Assembly (NCBI RefSeq): GCF_047495875.1
Contig: NC_092471.1
Coordinates: forward strand, 4,237,001 to 4,301,000
DNA: 64,000 nt
Direction: 5' to 3'
Source of the DNA: Pithys albifrons albifrons
Lineage: Eukaryota; Chordata; Aves; Passeriformes; Thamnophilidae
Under the pieces are notes generated by a model. It was not told where the DNA came from, made no database searches, and saw only the letters and a list, made by a program, of their open reading frames with translations. Position numbers and translations under genes: made by a program. The first letter of the stretch is position 1; each line of letters starts with the position of its first letter. Of this stretch, positions 35,146-48,680 are shown one piece after another.

Positions 35146-37242
35146 AATGTAAATTATATGAATTGTCTGTCAAAGTATGTTGGAGCCAAACTATTCTTAG
35201 TACCTGCATTTTAGAAGAACTCTAAAGCTGCAAGTGTTTTAAAATGTGACTTTTTAACAACTGATAATTAAAATAATTTCAGGTCTAGTTCCATTTTGTG
35301 TATCTTTACTCTTGAAGTTTTTTTATCTATCAATTTAGAATGTAGCTTTTTTAATATTAAACTAAATCAAGAACATGCTTTTAACAGACCACAATAAAAA
35401 TGTGCTTAATTCCCCTTGTGCAGAAGCTGCTTCCTATTGGAAATGCCATTTGATGGTGTATTTGTCCTCTCTAGTAGATTACAAGGTCTGAATGCCACAA
35501 TGTCTTCAAAAGTGGCCACAGGAAATAGTTATTTTCTTCACTTAATTTGCCAAAAGTTCTTGAACTTGGGATTCATTTCTTCTCTGATTCATGTAGTGTC
35601 TTTTGGCTTCTGCAGGCAAGATTTTTTAAGAGCGAATTAGTGAGTTGTGAATTTGAAGGGTTGAGGGGTTTTCTTGGAGGATTGGAGTTGAATTTGCAGA
35701 TGGAAGTAGCTTTATAGGACCTTGCACATCAAGATCTTGCCTCTTTAAACAGATTTCTTTCAAACTATCAAACATGGGTTCTCAAGAAATCACTAATCAC
35801 TTTTTGTCAAGTGTCATGAGTCTACCTTTAAGGAGAGCAGTTGTGTGGTTTTCCCAACTCAAGTGTCTGGACAGAGCTCTGCAGGTAGATCCATCCCTGC
35901 CTCTTGAACACCTTTTGTGACATTCAGATGAATTCTGCAGCAATAAGGGACAAAAATATAAACCAATGAGTTTCCATTTTTGCTCTTCTGAATCTGTGCC
36001 AATGGGTAAATGAAATAAAACTTCTCACACCAGATGTAGAGGTATCTTTTGGTCCTTTGGCATGTTAAGAATCTAAGAGGCAAATGACCCAACCTGCAGC
36101 ATAACTGCTGCCATTGGTATCTGTCCAAGGCTGGTATGGCAGGGCCCCACAGGGCAGGAGAGCTGGGATTAACAGCTGATCCTGGCCAGGTTTCCATCTC
36201 CTTGTAAAAGGAAGAGATCACAGAATTCATCCTTGCAATACAGTCTACCAAAACTATAATAAGCTCATGCATTCACTTAATTTGATTGAAGATTTTAAAT
36301 AATCAAACTAAATCAAAATCATGCATTTTAAAAAGGGATTCCAATCAAAGAATCCTCATTATGGCTGTACAGATATACATCTGCATGCAACTCTACAGCA
36401 GCTGTACATGTCTGGGTGTACATTCACCACTGACAGGAATCCTCTAATAACCCTCAAAGAGGAATAGGGGAGTTTGAAGCTTCATTAGCAGTAGTGTGAG
36501 CAGAGAACTGACTGGAAGTTGGGGCCAAGTTGGTCATGTTGAAGAAGAAAATACATGCTGGAGAAAACTTGCCTTCTTAGCCTTTGCCACAGGCATTGAG
36601 AGAGATTCTTGCAAACAAAATTTTAACAGTTTAGTATTTTTCTAAGAATTCTCATTTTAAGGATTATGTTTTTCTAGATTGAAAGGTAGATATACAGCAT
36701 ACCAAGATTTCTGTAAACACATTCACAATCTCATTCTGAGATTTTTAGAATTTTATGGCAACTCCTGTGGTATCCAGTTTAACTCCTTTTACCTCCATGG
36801 TCTTTGGCTGAAGGAGTTACAAGTCTCTGAAATATCACTTATTTCAGGAAGCTGTTGCTCATATTGTGAGCAACATATCTGCTTGTTGCATGTCACCAGA
36901 CAACAGTGACTATGTAGAGGTCATATTTAAATGACAAATAACTGGCCATTTCTTGCATCCTAACACTGAGGAGAATCTTATGCCCAGCTATATGGTACTT
37001 ATCTGAAACCACAATCTGTTAGTATCCCTTAGACATTTCAGAATATTCAAGATGAATCCATATTTTCCCTGATCAGCTGCCAAAGTTTGATTTGGTATTG
37101 TTCAGATACAAAAAAATCCCAAATTATGTTATTAATATTTCTTTAATGTGGCATTTTATTTGATGCCTACAAATCTCAAGGATTATGGCTTGCTTTGAAA
37201 GAAGTATTTCCAGACTTTAATTTCTATGTACATTATTCCATT
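35146..37242. other. Unique non-coding sequence
   Basis: No gene recognised. A minus-strand open frame at 35859-36272 (137 codons) crosses a GC-richer patch near 36085-36190 but shows no domain, and I consider it chance or an old unidentified repeat. Confidence 0.5.
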
Positions 37243-37320
37243 ATAGAACAGTTTGGGTTGGAAAGAACATTTTGAGGTTGTCTAGTCCAAGTGCTGAAGT
37301 CAGCAGTCTCTCCCCAGCAC
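37243..37320 (-). mobile_element. CR1 LINE 3' fragment, degraded
   Basis: 'agaacagtttgggttggaaa' followed by 'tctagtccaagtgctg' is the reverse complement of a CR1 3' end. Only about 80 bp remain and divergence is high, so this is an old insertion. Coordinates of the inner end are approximate. Confidence 0.75.
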
Positions 37321-39399
37321 TGAAGGATATTTTTCAGAGAGAAATACCAATAAAAACTAAAGGATCAAAAGCATATTTGTATCTGAGCTCCACCTTTATC
37401 TGGCAGTTTAGAAACAAATGCCTTTAGAGTGGAATAGAATTATTACCTTCTCTGCTGATAAATTTCTCATCAAAGCCACATAAATTAAATTCAGGTGTCT
37501 CTTGCAAAGCTTTTACTCTTCATTACTTGGGCCATATTTATTTATAGTCCTCACAAAACTTCTGCAAAAGGACATTTTCAGTAGTTTTATATTCTTAGGC
37601 CTGATTAGTGCTGCATTTTCAATGGATGAGTTTTCTCAAAGTGTCTCCTATCTTTGTCTCCCTTTTTAAGAAGAGGCATTTTTCCCCCTGCTTGTGCCTA
37701 TCACATCATTATATCTCTTTAAAAAAATATTTCTCATCATTGATTGGTTCAGCAGTCACATAATTTAAGTACTTTAAGGAGAATGAGAATTTACTGTGGC
37801 CTTAACGAATTATTCCTTTTTTTTACTAACTTTTGACAAGAACATTTAGTTCTGGATTGGAACTTAAAAGAGTTGGCCTAAATTTCTGGCTCTGCCACAA
37901 GCTTTTTTTTATTTTTTTATTTTAACATAAACAAATATTTGATTTTTCTTTTAGCCTCAAGCCTCTGTGTTGTTAATGGGGATATTCATGATCTCTATTT
38001 TTATGACCATTTTAATAGATCAAATACCCAGGACACATTTAGTTGCTGTAGCTGTACAGATCACACACAGTTATTTAGAGGAGGAAACTCTAGATATGAT
38101 TCATATCTTTAATAGATAATAATTTGGTGTTTATTGCAAGGGAAGACTGAAAAATCATTTGAAGGCTGTGAAAGGTGGAATTTGGTTCTAAATGGGATTT
38201 TTATACTTTGTGTTCTATAGTCCTGCAGTATTTAATATTCTGAACTATTTTTAACTATAAATTGGAATATTTTATTGATTTATTCAGTGTGTTAAGCAGA
38301 GACTAAGTTCTACTTGTATATGACTTTAAAGGATTCTGTCCTTCACGTTTTCCAGGTTAAACCCAAATATTTTAAAACCTGGTTTTAGAAACCTAAATTT
38401 CTTTAATCTCAACAAAGTGCTGGCAAAGTAAATCTGTGGCCAAACCAGTTAAAATTCTGCTCCCCACTAAGTCATTAAAATCTTTATAGAGTGTTTCTAA
38501 ATGATTCCCTATTTCTCTTGATTAATTTCCCAGTAATTACTTGCTTATCAAGGCAAATATTTTGTAGGGTTTCTGTACTGTTTATTGATGGTGGTTTCAC
38601 TCAGTATGCAATGCATTTATTAATTGAACAACAAACCAATTATTTTTGGAATGTTCTCAATTTCACCAATGAGTGAGAAGAGTCCTATTAAGTGAGGAAT
38701 TTGTATTCCAGTAGGAAAAAGTCAAACCTGGGTACTGTAACTGGAATAATGATTTCTGGTTCCAGTATCAGTTCAGAGTCATGGTGATGACATCACCTTG
38801 GTAGAGAAGCTGAATTTATTTCCTGACTGTAGGAGTATGTCACTTTAGCTCCCAAGCAGTTACCAGAGGTCATCCTTTGTCTGCAGGGGAACATGTGTTC
38901 AGGTGTGAACCACCAGACACCTGTTTAGTTTCCTAAACTCTGCTCTGTGGATGGAAATGTTTCTGTGCAAATGTGTGGGTATGAATGAGCCTGTGTTGTG
39001 TGTTCAGCCAGAGTGATGATCTGAAATGATTCCTGCTGGTTTCATGTTCTTTATAAATAATTTTAGCTATGATTCATGTGGTTCCAAATAACTGATGAAG
39101 ATTCTCAGGCTTGCGTTGAAAATACAGAAGGTGTTTCTGATAACAAAGTAGCCTAAGTAGGGTTTGTTCCCTGGGAGCTAATTGTTTTTCCATCAAAATT
39201 CTTATTGTAAGCTTGCTGATAGTTTTTATTATTAGAATTTGTCTACTTGTTTTGTAAGTCTGTTCAGTCTCAGTTCTGCCCAGATGTCCATGGAAAGTCA
39301 GACTGCACAGTGGGCAGTGATCCTGTCCCCAGGGTCCTGCTGAAAGTTGTGATGCTTCCAAAAGTCTGCCTTGAAATCAGAGCTGCCCTCTGGTTGCTG
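37321..39399. other. Unique non-coding sequence
   Basis: AT-rich sequence without recognised genes, RNAs or transposons. The sequence just before 39400 (about 39300-39399) may be a more diverged 5' extension of the adjacent CR1, but I cannot confirm it. Confidence 0.5.
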
Positions 39400-39697
39400 G
39401 GGAGAGACACATCTAGGGCAGGTAGTGACAGGACAAGGGGGAATGGCTTCAAACAGAGGTAGAAGATTTAGATTAATATTAGGATAAAATCCTTCCCTCT
39501 GAGGGTGGCCAGGCCCTGGCACAGGGTGCCCAGAGAAGCTGTGGCTGCCCCATCCCTGGAAGTGTCCCGGGCCAGGTTGGACAGAACTTGGAACAACCTG
39601 GGCTGGTGGGAGGTGTCCCTGCCTATGAGGTGGGGGGAGGGAGGTGGATGATCTTTGAAGTCCATTCCAACCCAAACCACCCTATGGTCCTGTGACT
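39400..39697 (+). mobile_element. CR1 LINE 3' region, 5'-truncated
   Basis: The longest plus-strand CR1 piece here. Diagnostic blocks appear in order: 'gtgacaggacaagggggaat', 'ggcttcaaac', 'tagatttagattaat' (one base changed), 'aggccctggcacagggtgcc', 'cagagaagctgtggctgccc', 'catccctggaagtgt', then 'ttccaacccaaaccaccctatg' in part and a decayed terminal repeat. It includes the C-terminal coding/3'UTR junction of CR1 but no intact reverse transcriptase. Open frames overlapping it on the minus strand (39298-39680) are antisense artefacts. The 5' boundary is approximate. Confidence 0.95.
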
Positions 39698-42190
39698 CGA
39701 GGATTTGCTCCTCTTTTCTTCCTGAAGAGTGGAATTTCTCAGTCTCTAGTGTTAATGAGGAAAATCCACTTAGTGTTTTACCTCTGAAGAACTACAAAGA
39801 ATCTGATGTGCCTGATCAGTTTGCTGCTACACTCAGTAAATGAGACATGGTAACTTTTGGAACACAACCTTTAATCACTTAAAAACTCCCCCTATTTTCT
39901 CAGGCTTATTGTACCTGGGGGATTGAGGTGCATATAGGAAAGGCTACAAGTCAGAATGAATGTAAAGAGGAAATGCTTAATAAGTGTTTCCTGTATGTCC
40001 CAGCCACTCTGTTCATGTAGACTGTTTGACCAAGGCTTGCAGTAAAGGCAAGTTGAGAACTGTGATTCCTTCACTCATGGCACACATTTAAATAATTATT
40101 TCAGGAACCTAGCCTTGTCATGCTGGAATTATCACAAGGCATTCCATAATACTGGGATGCTTTTTAGGAACTTGCTGTGCTGTAAAATGGCTCCTTATGA
40201 AGGAGGTAATCAGAAGAGGGATGATTAATAATGGAAAGTGAAAAAAGATGAAGAAAATGAACACAGATTAAAAAATACTCTGAGAAGAGAGGTAATTTCT
40301 TGATCGGTGTCTGTTACTCAAAATAGCAATATTTTTGTCTGCTTCATCCCAGAGGCTGAATTAAGTACTTGAAGATGCATTTGCCTATTGTTGAAAGAAT
40401 AAACCTCTAGTAAGTGATGCAACTAAATTGTCTGTCTTCATCTGTTAGTGTCTTATTCCTGTGCTCCTGTGGTGTGACTGTCTCTCATAAGTCTTGCAAC
40501 TATTACAGGGAGATCATTGACCCATGACTTTCATCTCACTTTCAACTGTAAGAGAAACAAAGAACAAGATTTTATTGAAAAGCACAATTGGCAGTTCTCT
40601 CTGACCTGAAGACTGACCCTGCCTCATTTGTCTTATCATGGAGTAGAGATCCTTAACTCCATTAGGATTTCACCACACAGTGAGTGACTTAAGCACATAA
40701 TGGAGATTCACACCTTTCATTTCCCACCTCCCAAAGTAGGATTAGCTGTCTTGACAGAGAACTTGTATGTGTAGCAACTTGTTTGTGATCAACACCCAAG
40801 TCAGTGTATCCAGAACGAGGAGTGCAGCAGAAGCAGTGCCAGAGGGTGTCTCAGGTAGGAGAAAATGTTCTGTGCTTGTCTTTAAAAGAAATGTACATGT
40901 CAAACAAGTTGAAGGAATGCATGAACAAGTGGCTTCTTGTAGGCTTCTTCCATCCCTACATCAGTTTACTGGAATGGACATCTGTGGGTAGACTCATGCC
41001 AGGCTTAATCAAATTCTTAAGTCTCATAGTTTTACCTGTTTGAATTAGTTTTTGATGCAACTGTCATGATTAAGTTGTGTCAGTGACATCTCTGATCATT
41101 TGAGTTGAACAATACAAAGAATTAGGTGGACTAAGCATTTATATTTGATGGACTTGGTTGTAACACCTCTGGAAACTTAAATTTATTATAACTTGAAATG
41201 GCTCGAAGGGCTAATGCCCTGATTATAAGTTCATCTACATAGTTGCTGCTGACTTAACAGGTTTCTCTTTGTGCTTTTGCAAACCTTGAGGTACATCAGA
41301 GTAGCACAGGATATGCTGTTGTCAGACTTGCCTGGATGATTTAGGAGGAATTCATGCTGAATCCCAAGGACTGTCTCCCATGGTACTATTTGAGACTATT
41401 GTGGTTACTGCATCCTCCTTCAAGCACTTTGGCTCTGTTACAAATCACTGAAGTTCTGGAAGGCATTTTATGGCTCAGACAAACCAGGCAAGTTTTACAA
41501 TTAGTTTTAGTGAAGAGCACGATTGGAAACCAGCAGACAATTAGGTAGAAAGAATGAGTCCCTATTAGCAGCTGAAGGATTTGGTAGAGCTTCTCTTGGA
41601 AACCACACTGGCAGCTGTGTGCTAGTTCTGATACACATTGTGCTGCTGAAAAGGGAATCTCTGGCAAGTGATTCCCATAAAACAGCCAACTGCAGAGCCA
41701 GCTTGGTCCAGCTGGGCCATATGGAACCAGCAGCAGTGGCAGCTTTACCCTCTCTCCCATCCTTCTCAGCCCATGTGGAATAGGAAGAAGCCAAGCTCTG
41801 GCAGAATTGACATTCTAATTTGAGGATCTTGCAGAGCTGTGCCCAGGTGAAGGAATGTTGCCTGGGGCACTGCTGGATCTGAGGAGCTCTTCTGCAAGTT
41901 GTTGTAAAGATCCTTTGGAGATCAGGGCTTTTGGAGGGGTTGGAGTTCTCAGCTGGGCAAGCTCCAAAACAGGGCAGCAGCCAAACAATGCCATTGTGAG
42001 TTCCTCTGCCTCTGAAAAGTAATGTATCAGTGACTTCTCACCAGGGTATCTGTGGTTTGTCCTACGAACTGCAGTTGTCATTCTTAGGTCAATTATGTAA
42101 TACGTGCCATGAGAAATTTTATAGAAATTTGAAACATATTGATAATCAACATGTAGTTCTTAGAACTGCTGTGTGAGCTGAGAGACAAGT
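39698..42190. other. Unique non-coding sequence
   Basis: No gene recognised. A GC-richer patch at about 41540-41990 has overlapping open frames on both strands (minus 41386-41794, plus 41523-41783, minus 41815-42081) with no known domain. It might be an unrecognised old repeat. Confidence 0.5.
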
Positions 42191-42255
42191 CAGAGTAGTT
42201 CAAGTTGAAGAGACCTCAGAAGACTTAGTCCAACCACCCCTACCAAGGGATGGTC
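42191..42255 (-). mobile_element. CR1 LINE 3' fragment, degraded
   Basis: 'gttgaagagacctcagaaga' with 'cttagtccaaccacccctac' and 'caagggatggtc' is a diverged reverse complement of the CR1 3' end. About 65 bp remain. Confidence 0.75.
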
Positions 42256-45200
42256 TCAGGAACAAGATTGTACATAATTTTAAGATCAAAATTAGACTTT
42301 CATAGGGCGTAAAATTGCTACTGTGAAGTTTGAAGTTACCTGATAACAGTATGAGATTTTATTTAATGAGCAAACATTTGTCTCACCTCAGATGGAACAT
42401 GACTGTGTGATGTATGTCAGGTCAAGGGGCTGTGTGCTGCCTCAGGCAATACTGTAACAGTCCTGCTAGTGTACAAAGGCTACTTTTGTATCTGCTGCTT
42501 TTATTTTACATTGTTGGAAACAATATTGCATCTCTTTTATGAAAAAAATAGTGCCGGCCAATTAAACACCTGCAATGGACAAAAGATCAGATTTTTTTTT
42601 TCAATTTCTAATCCATCTCTTGGGCAGAAAGGAGTTTCACAGAAAAGAGCTCTTAGAGTAGTACTTAGTGCCTGAATCTCTGCTGTTCTGTACTGGGGTC
42701 TTCTGAGCACACAGGGATCTAAATTTATCCCTCTATATATTTGCTGCCTGCAGACAGCTTTTAGAGTTGGATCTAGTATGATCATATGGGTATTTCTAAA
42801 AAAAAAGCTTCAGTTCTACTCCCTACTACAGAGCCCTCTCCAGGACAGGATACCTGCGAGTCCATCTGTCCTGACAGAAATAATGATGGAAAAGAGGCAG
42901 AACTCGTGGGAGTATTTCCTGGGTGGCCTCTGGCATCAGTGACATGTGCAGTTTCCAAGTAGCATTTTACACACTTGTGAGAGCATGTGGAGTAGAGGAG
43001 GGAGATTTGAAGAGCAAACTGAAAGAGTGGAGAGCTTGCCAAAAAGAAGAAAAAGGAAATATTGGTTCCTAACAACTGTGAGGGAGTTCTTTGAGGTGAA
43101 ATGGATAATACACTGGATTGGCACCAAAAGATGGTTTCTGAATCAAGCTGGCTGCTTTGGGCTAATTTGCTCTGCAGTGCTGTTATTGGCCATTTTACAA
43201 GTGTCAACTTTTATTTATGGTTCAGGAACCAGAATTTATTTCTTAAGAAATGTATGGTCTGAAAACTTCAGTCAATTCCAGGAACTTCAGTCTCCAAAGG
43301 TTTTTCTGATTTGAATATCAGTAGCTGTTTTTTCAGTAGAAGTGCAATAGGCAACATGAGAAAGTCACAACATAATGATGGGAATTGTTGCTTGATGAAC
43401 TGGTTGGTTTTTTTTTACTTAAATGCCTTGCACTGTGTTCTGCCATTCTCTTCCAAAATACTCTCAGAATCTGTGTGTTTGTTTTGTTTTCTTCCCCAAT
43501 TCCCCAGGTACTCTAGTCCATTTTAACTTACCTGAAGTAGGGGAGTGTGAAGTTTGGTTTAAGGAGGTAATTGGTGAGTTACTGGCAAAGACTAAGAAAA
43601 GTTTCTTTTTTTTCTGCTTTCGTTTGTTTGCTTTCTGTTTTCTGGTCAGTGCAGGGTTTTTTGAGAGTTTGAAAAGGAGATAGTAATAAAATCATGATGC
43701 ATACACATATTGCATAAAGAATCTTTTAAATTTTCATCACTCTTCATTTATTTGCTGGTGGATGATGGATTAGTTTAGAAATAGACATTGCAAGTACACA
43801 AACTACAGCTTTTAAAAAAGAGCTTGGCAGAAGTAACTCAAGACATAAGCTTTCTGTAAGAGGAAGTGAAAGCAAAGGATGAGATTTGGCCAAAACTTGT
43901 TCTCATGTACATATTTTTTATTTTCCTCTAGTACAGGCATTAGATCTTGTACAATATTGTCAGCTTGGATTTTATCAAACCAAGTAGGAAAGGGTATATA
44001 GTTTTCTTCTGTTTGTGTTTATCCAACTTGTGATTTTACAATTACTGTCAATATACTTCTTAGTGACTTTTGTCTTATGCTATGAGCAGTTTGACAGTAT
44101 GTGTAAGAAAAAGAGAGGGGCTGGATGAAGTTTGAATCTCCAAGAAGCTTTATATAGCACAGGTTCTGACAGTAGCATACACTCATTTATTGTTTGGTAC
44201 TTATTTAAAAGCTGCTGGTCTGCCAACAAGGTTGGTGCCATCCCTGGAGAAGAGAAGCTTTATGCCACTGCCAAGTAGCATCTCTTTGATTAAGCACATC
44301 AATTAATTCTGCTGTAATCTGACCAAGTGGGGTCCTTTGGCTTTAACCTTTCTTAATGTGGCATGTCTGTTGCAGACAGAATGGTTTTAGTTGAGTGAAT
44401 AGTGCTGTGCAGACCCAAGCATGTTATTTTTCCTAGTAGATGTACCTAAACCCCTGAAATATCCTTCAGGCAGCACCATAACCCAATTTATGTTGTTTAT
44501 CAGTGATAGCCAGTGTTGTTGAAAGAGTTCTAGGACTTGAGTTTTGCTACTTTTGGGGCATTGAGAGACCCCCAGTGAATCTGCAATTGCTAAAAAGCTG
44601 CTGCAGCAGCCCAGGTGTGTGTCACCTGAAACAATCTCAATGAAATGACACCATTTCTTAAACTTCTTGGATCTTCCACAGTGTAAGGTGGGATATAAAA
44701 TAATTACCACAGAATCATTAACATTGCACAAGTCCTCAAGAGCGTTGAGTCTTTGACTAAACACCACCTTGTCAACTAAATCATGGCACAAAGTGCCATG
44801 TCCAGTTGTTGATATGGATATGCCAAGATAACCACTGGAAATTCCTAATTAAGGGATAGGCTTTTTTTTTCATCTAATAGAATCAAATAATTACTTGACA
44901 ACAGAACAAGTTTTATGACTGAAACAAGTCAGGATGGAATTTAGAAACCTACATTCAAGTTGCCTGATGGGGCATCAATCAGAATTTACATGGGGGAACA
45001 GTTTTCATTGTTTTATCCTGATATAGGCTGAACTTAAGTGTCTGGGGTTTTTTGTTTTGGTATTTTCTGGAGGCTTGCTTGGTATTTTTTTGTTTATTTT
45101 AATTAAGCTTCCCTGCAGGCTAACATTGGCTCCAGAAAAGCTTAAATAATGTTTTAAATAAATATACAAGGGAATGACTTAAATTGAAATAAATTGATTT

Positions 45201-46249
45201 AATTAAAACACCAAGCTCAAAATCTTCAGTGTTTCTGTTCATGAAGTGCTACAGTGATAAATTAAGTGAGATTCAGAGTGACAGAGAAGAATGTACCTTA
45301 AAATTGCTTTTTTCATTGTAATCTAAAACAAGAATCGGTGAAGGAAAAGCATTGCCATACCTTTAGTTTTGAGTTTTAATTAATAGTGAACAGCAATATT
45401 TAATCTTTCTTTACCTACTGCAGCACTCTGTCTGCCAACTATAAAAATGTTTGTGGAGGTGCAGAAAGACCCAGGGCTGGGATTTGTCTCTTTCAGATTC
45501 ACATGTTGTTTGCTGTTCCCATTGAAATCTGTACAAATGTGCAAATCTCTGTGAAGAACAGACTCAGCAAAATGCACCCAACTTGTGGCCCTGCTGAAGG
45601 GATGCTCAGGGAAAGGCTGGATCATTGTCTTGTTTTCCCTCCTTTGGAAGCCACTCAAAATCCTACATTTGTAAATCAGTGAACAATGTCATGGATAAGA
45701 AATGTGTAATCCCATCATTTAAATTGGAGATAATGTGTAAATTGGGCTGATTGGTCTATGCAGACACCTATTGCTCTCCCACCCCCTTCTGATGTGGGCA
45801 TGTTTGCACACTCCAGCTCTGGTTTAGACAGGAATTCATGCTGGTTATTTTTCTTTAGCCATTAATGTAGGTTAAGCTTCTCAAACAAGTTTTATTGAGG
45901 TTTTGCCCTTCTAAATTAATGCTACAGTCCATCCAGCCTTGTTGCAAATTATTTTTTAACAATGAAGAAACACTGTTTGAAGACTTCTTCTGTAGGAGCT
46001 GCAATCTACTCTTAGGTACATGCAAGGGAGTTGTGCCAGCAAGAAACACAGAGGTGCCTGTTGATTTTTATGTTGTATCTGTAGTAAAAGGCCATAGCCA
46101 CGTTTGGAGTGAAAAGTAAATCTTTAGGTTGCTAGAGAATGGAATCTGGCTTAGATGGAGTAAAAAAGGCTCTTTATTTCTCCTGGAACTGGCAAAATGA
46201 GTCAAATGCTTATGAGGCACTGCCTTGGTAGGCAGATGGCCCAAATATG
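42256..46249. other. Unique non-coding sequence
   Basis: No gene or RNA recognised over 4 kb. Open frames at 42782-43207 (minus, 141 codons) and 42946-43314 (plus, 122 codons) overlap on opposite strands and look like chance. A T-rich tract occurs at about 43600-43650. Confidence 0.5.
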
Positions 46250-46328
46250 GACTAGAGTTGGACCAAGGGTTGGAACTTGATGATCTCGGAGGTCTTTTCC
46301 AACCCAATCGATTCTATGATTCTGTGAT
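46250..46328 (+). mobile_element. CR1 LINE 3' terminus
   Basis: 'ttggaacttgatgatctcgg' followed by 'aggtcttttccaaccca' and two near-copies of 'attctatgat' form a well-preserved CR1 3' end. It is nearly identical to the fragment at the window start. The 5' limit is uncertain and may extend tens of bases upstream. Confidence 0.88.
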
Positions 46329-48529
46329 ATAATATCTAGAAAGAGAATTTATTTTCAGCCATGGACTACTATAGGCTGTTCTGTTGTCAAAGGCATGCTT
46401 GGTGGGTGGGATTCTCTGTGTCTTTTCACTGTGTCTGTTGGTAAATGAGTATATAGCTTGAGCAGGATTTGGCCCGTATATGCAGATTAGAAGCCAGGTT
46501 GAAAATATATTTTTTTGGGGCTCTGTTATACATTTTCCTTGAGGCTCTGGTGCTTTCATGTTGCTTGATGGAGAAGCTCAGAAATGCTTTGATTGAAGGG
46601 ACCAGCCAAAGCTAATCTCAGTGTTTACCCTGAAGCACAATCCCTGGGAACACATGAGCTTTCTTCATCCAACCGTTACACAAAATAATTTTAAGTAATT
46701 CTTCTTGTATTCACTGATTTCACTGTGAGTGAAGGCCCTGAGCCTTCCCTGTGGGCCTGCCATTGCATAGAAAGGTAGAGATGAAGGAGAGGGGGAGACT
46801 TGTGTGTCTAACTCAAACATGTCAAGTGTTCTCTTCTTTGCTGCAGAAGAATAATGCATTTAATGAGACTATTGTTGTGACAAATTGGTTGTGATGAGGC
46901 CGTCTATCTCAGCAGAGTGATGCTAATCTTTCTTGTAGTTTCAAGGCTCTCCTGTGTTGGCATGAGAGAGATAACTCATCTTTTTGGGGGCTGGGGGAAA
47001 ACAAGACCTTCTTCCTATTGAGAATGATAGGATACTTCAGTTGGTCTTTGTATGTGTTTTGTTAAATGGCTTTGAGGACACTACAGTTTTGAAGGACTAA
47101 ATCCTGTAAATGCTTTACACTGCAGAACTCAACTTGTTAGCGAGTGACCTCTGCTCCTGTAATGGAATCCTACAGTCTGACTCTCCTGTACAGTAAGGAG
47201 AGGGTTATACACCTGAGAAAGCTGGTCCAGAAAGTTACTTTCCAACCAAAGGATCATTTTGAACAAGACGAAAGGAATTGCAGGGCAGTGTGGCACATGT
47301 TTAACAACTGTGACACTTTCTGAGGCACTGACTGAGGGTGTTGCTACTTTTGGTCTACAAAAGCAAGAATTCTCCTCTAAGAAAAAGTACTGAGATTTTT
47401 TTTTCTCAGTATTCAACCTGCCTGTTTCATTTGACTGTGGCTTGAACCGCATCACCTCCAAAAATTGAGTGATGTAACAATTGGCAAAATCTTTGCTAAT
47501 CTCTGTAATCATGTTTTCTACCACAGAGCTTGGAACAAACAGAAATAAAGTACTATCTGTTGTACCTGAAGAGAATTGTTGAATGCTTCTTTTAACCTGC
47601 AGGAGTGGTCCTTTTGGATCCTGTGAAGCTCAGTAAAAATAAACATCCCTGCCAAGGTTCAAGTAGATAATGCTGACTTGATACAGTTCATTGTAAAAGG
47701 CAGAAGACCAACCAGGTCAGCAGCATTGGGGAAAACACAAAGACACTCCTGACACATCACTGTACCCTAAAGACAAATATTTTACCATTTCTGTTGTTCC
47801 ATCCTTAGCCATTTCTGAAGTACAGCTGCACTCAACTCCCTCTTCAATATCTTGCTTCCTAAACTTTTGAACCGTTTTGCTCTTCTCTGGTCTGTCTTCT
47901 GCTCCTCCTGAGGCATTGCTGGAGCTGAGTGAAGTCATGATTGCCTGTCTCTCATACAGCTTTGTTAGTGTTTACAGACAGAATTAATAGTTTTGAGCCT
48001 CTGGGTTGTAGATAATAATAGCAATTAAATTTTAAACAACATAGTATTTTTTATTTATTTAATGCAGTTTTCAGGATCCAGAATGACCAAATATACCAGA
48101 AAGAGATGAGGGATTGGGAAATGGCTTGCTGGTAACTCTGTAGAGGGACAGGAGCCCAGGTCTGAAAGCCTAAACAAGGCTGTCCAAATGGCATCCAATG
48201 CCTCGAATTTATTTATTGTGAGCCCAGGATGTAAACACCTGTATGGTACAGCTGGGATGTGAAGCCAAGTTTACCCTCCTAGAATATTAATTAGCTCTTG
48301 TAAGGAGCTGAACTCTAATAAACTGACAGTTGCAGTGCCAAAAGCATTAAAGGCCATGGGGGATGGTTGCATGTGTGGTAACTGTTTTCTATTGTCAGGT
48401 GATGTTGGATCAGCTGTACCTGTAGAAATCATGGAGATTGTTTGTTTGTAGAAAGAGCTGTTTCCCTGTTTTTCTGCAAATTTTCCCTCAATAACATTTT
48501 AAAAGTGTGCAACTCATGTGTTATAAGTT

Positions 48530-48680
48530 GAGTATTAATTCTTATCCTAACCAGCTAAAAATTAATCTTATGACATCGGAATGTATATTGATGAACAATT
48601 AATCAAACAAGTGGACCTATTGCTTTTGAGCAATAGACTTATTGGAAGAATTTTCATGACAATTAATATTACAGAGGTCA
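48530..48680. promoter_or_regulatory. Candidate conserved non-coding element (weak)
   Basis: Repeat-free sequence with several homeodomain-type cores in 150 bp ('gtattaattc', 'aaaattaatc', 'aacaattaatc', 'gacaattaatatta') and a perfect hairpin 'ctattgct'-tttg-'agcaatag' at 48617-48636. The regulatory role is inference from motif density. Confidence 0.18.

Noticed and set aside
39298..39680. Overlapping minus-strand open frames of 125 and 70 codons
   Set aside because: They run antisense through a CR1 fragment, and similar frames arise from any copy of this sequence.
42782..43314. 141-codon minus and 122-codon plus frames overlapping each other
   Set aside because: Mutually antisense, no known motifs, consistent with chance.
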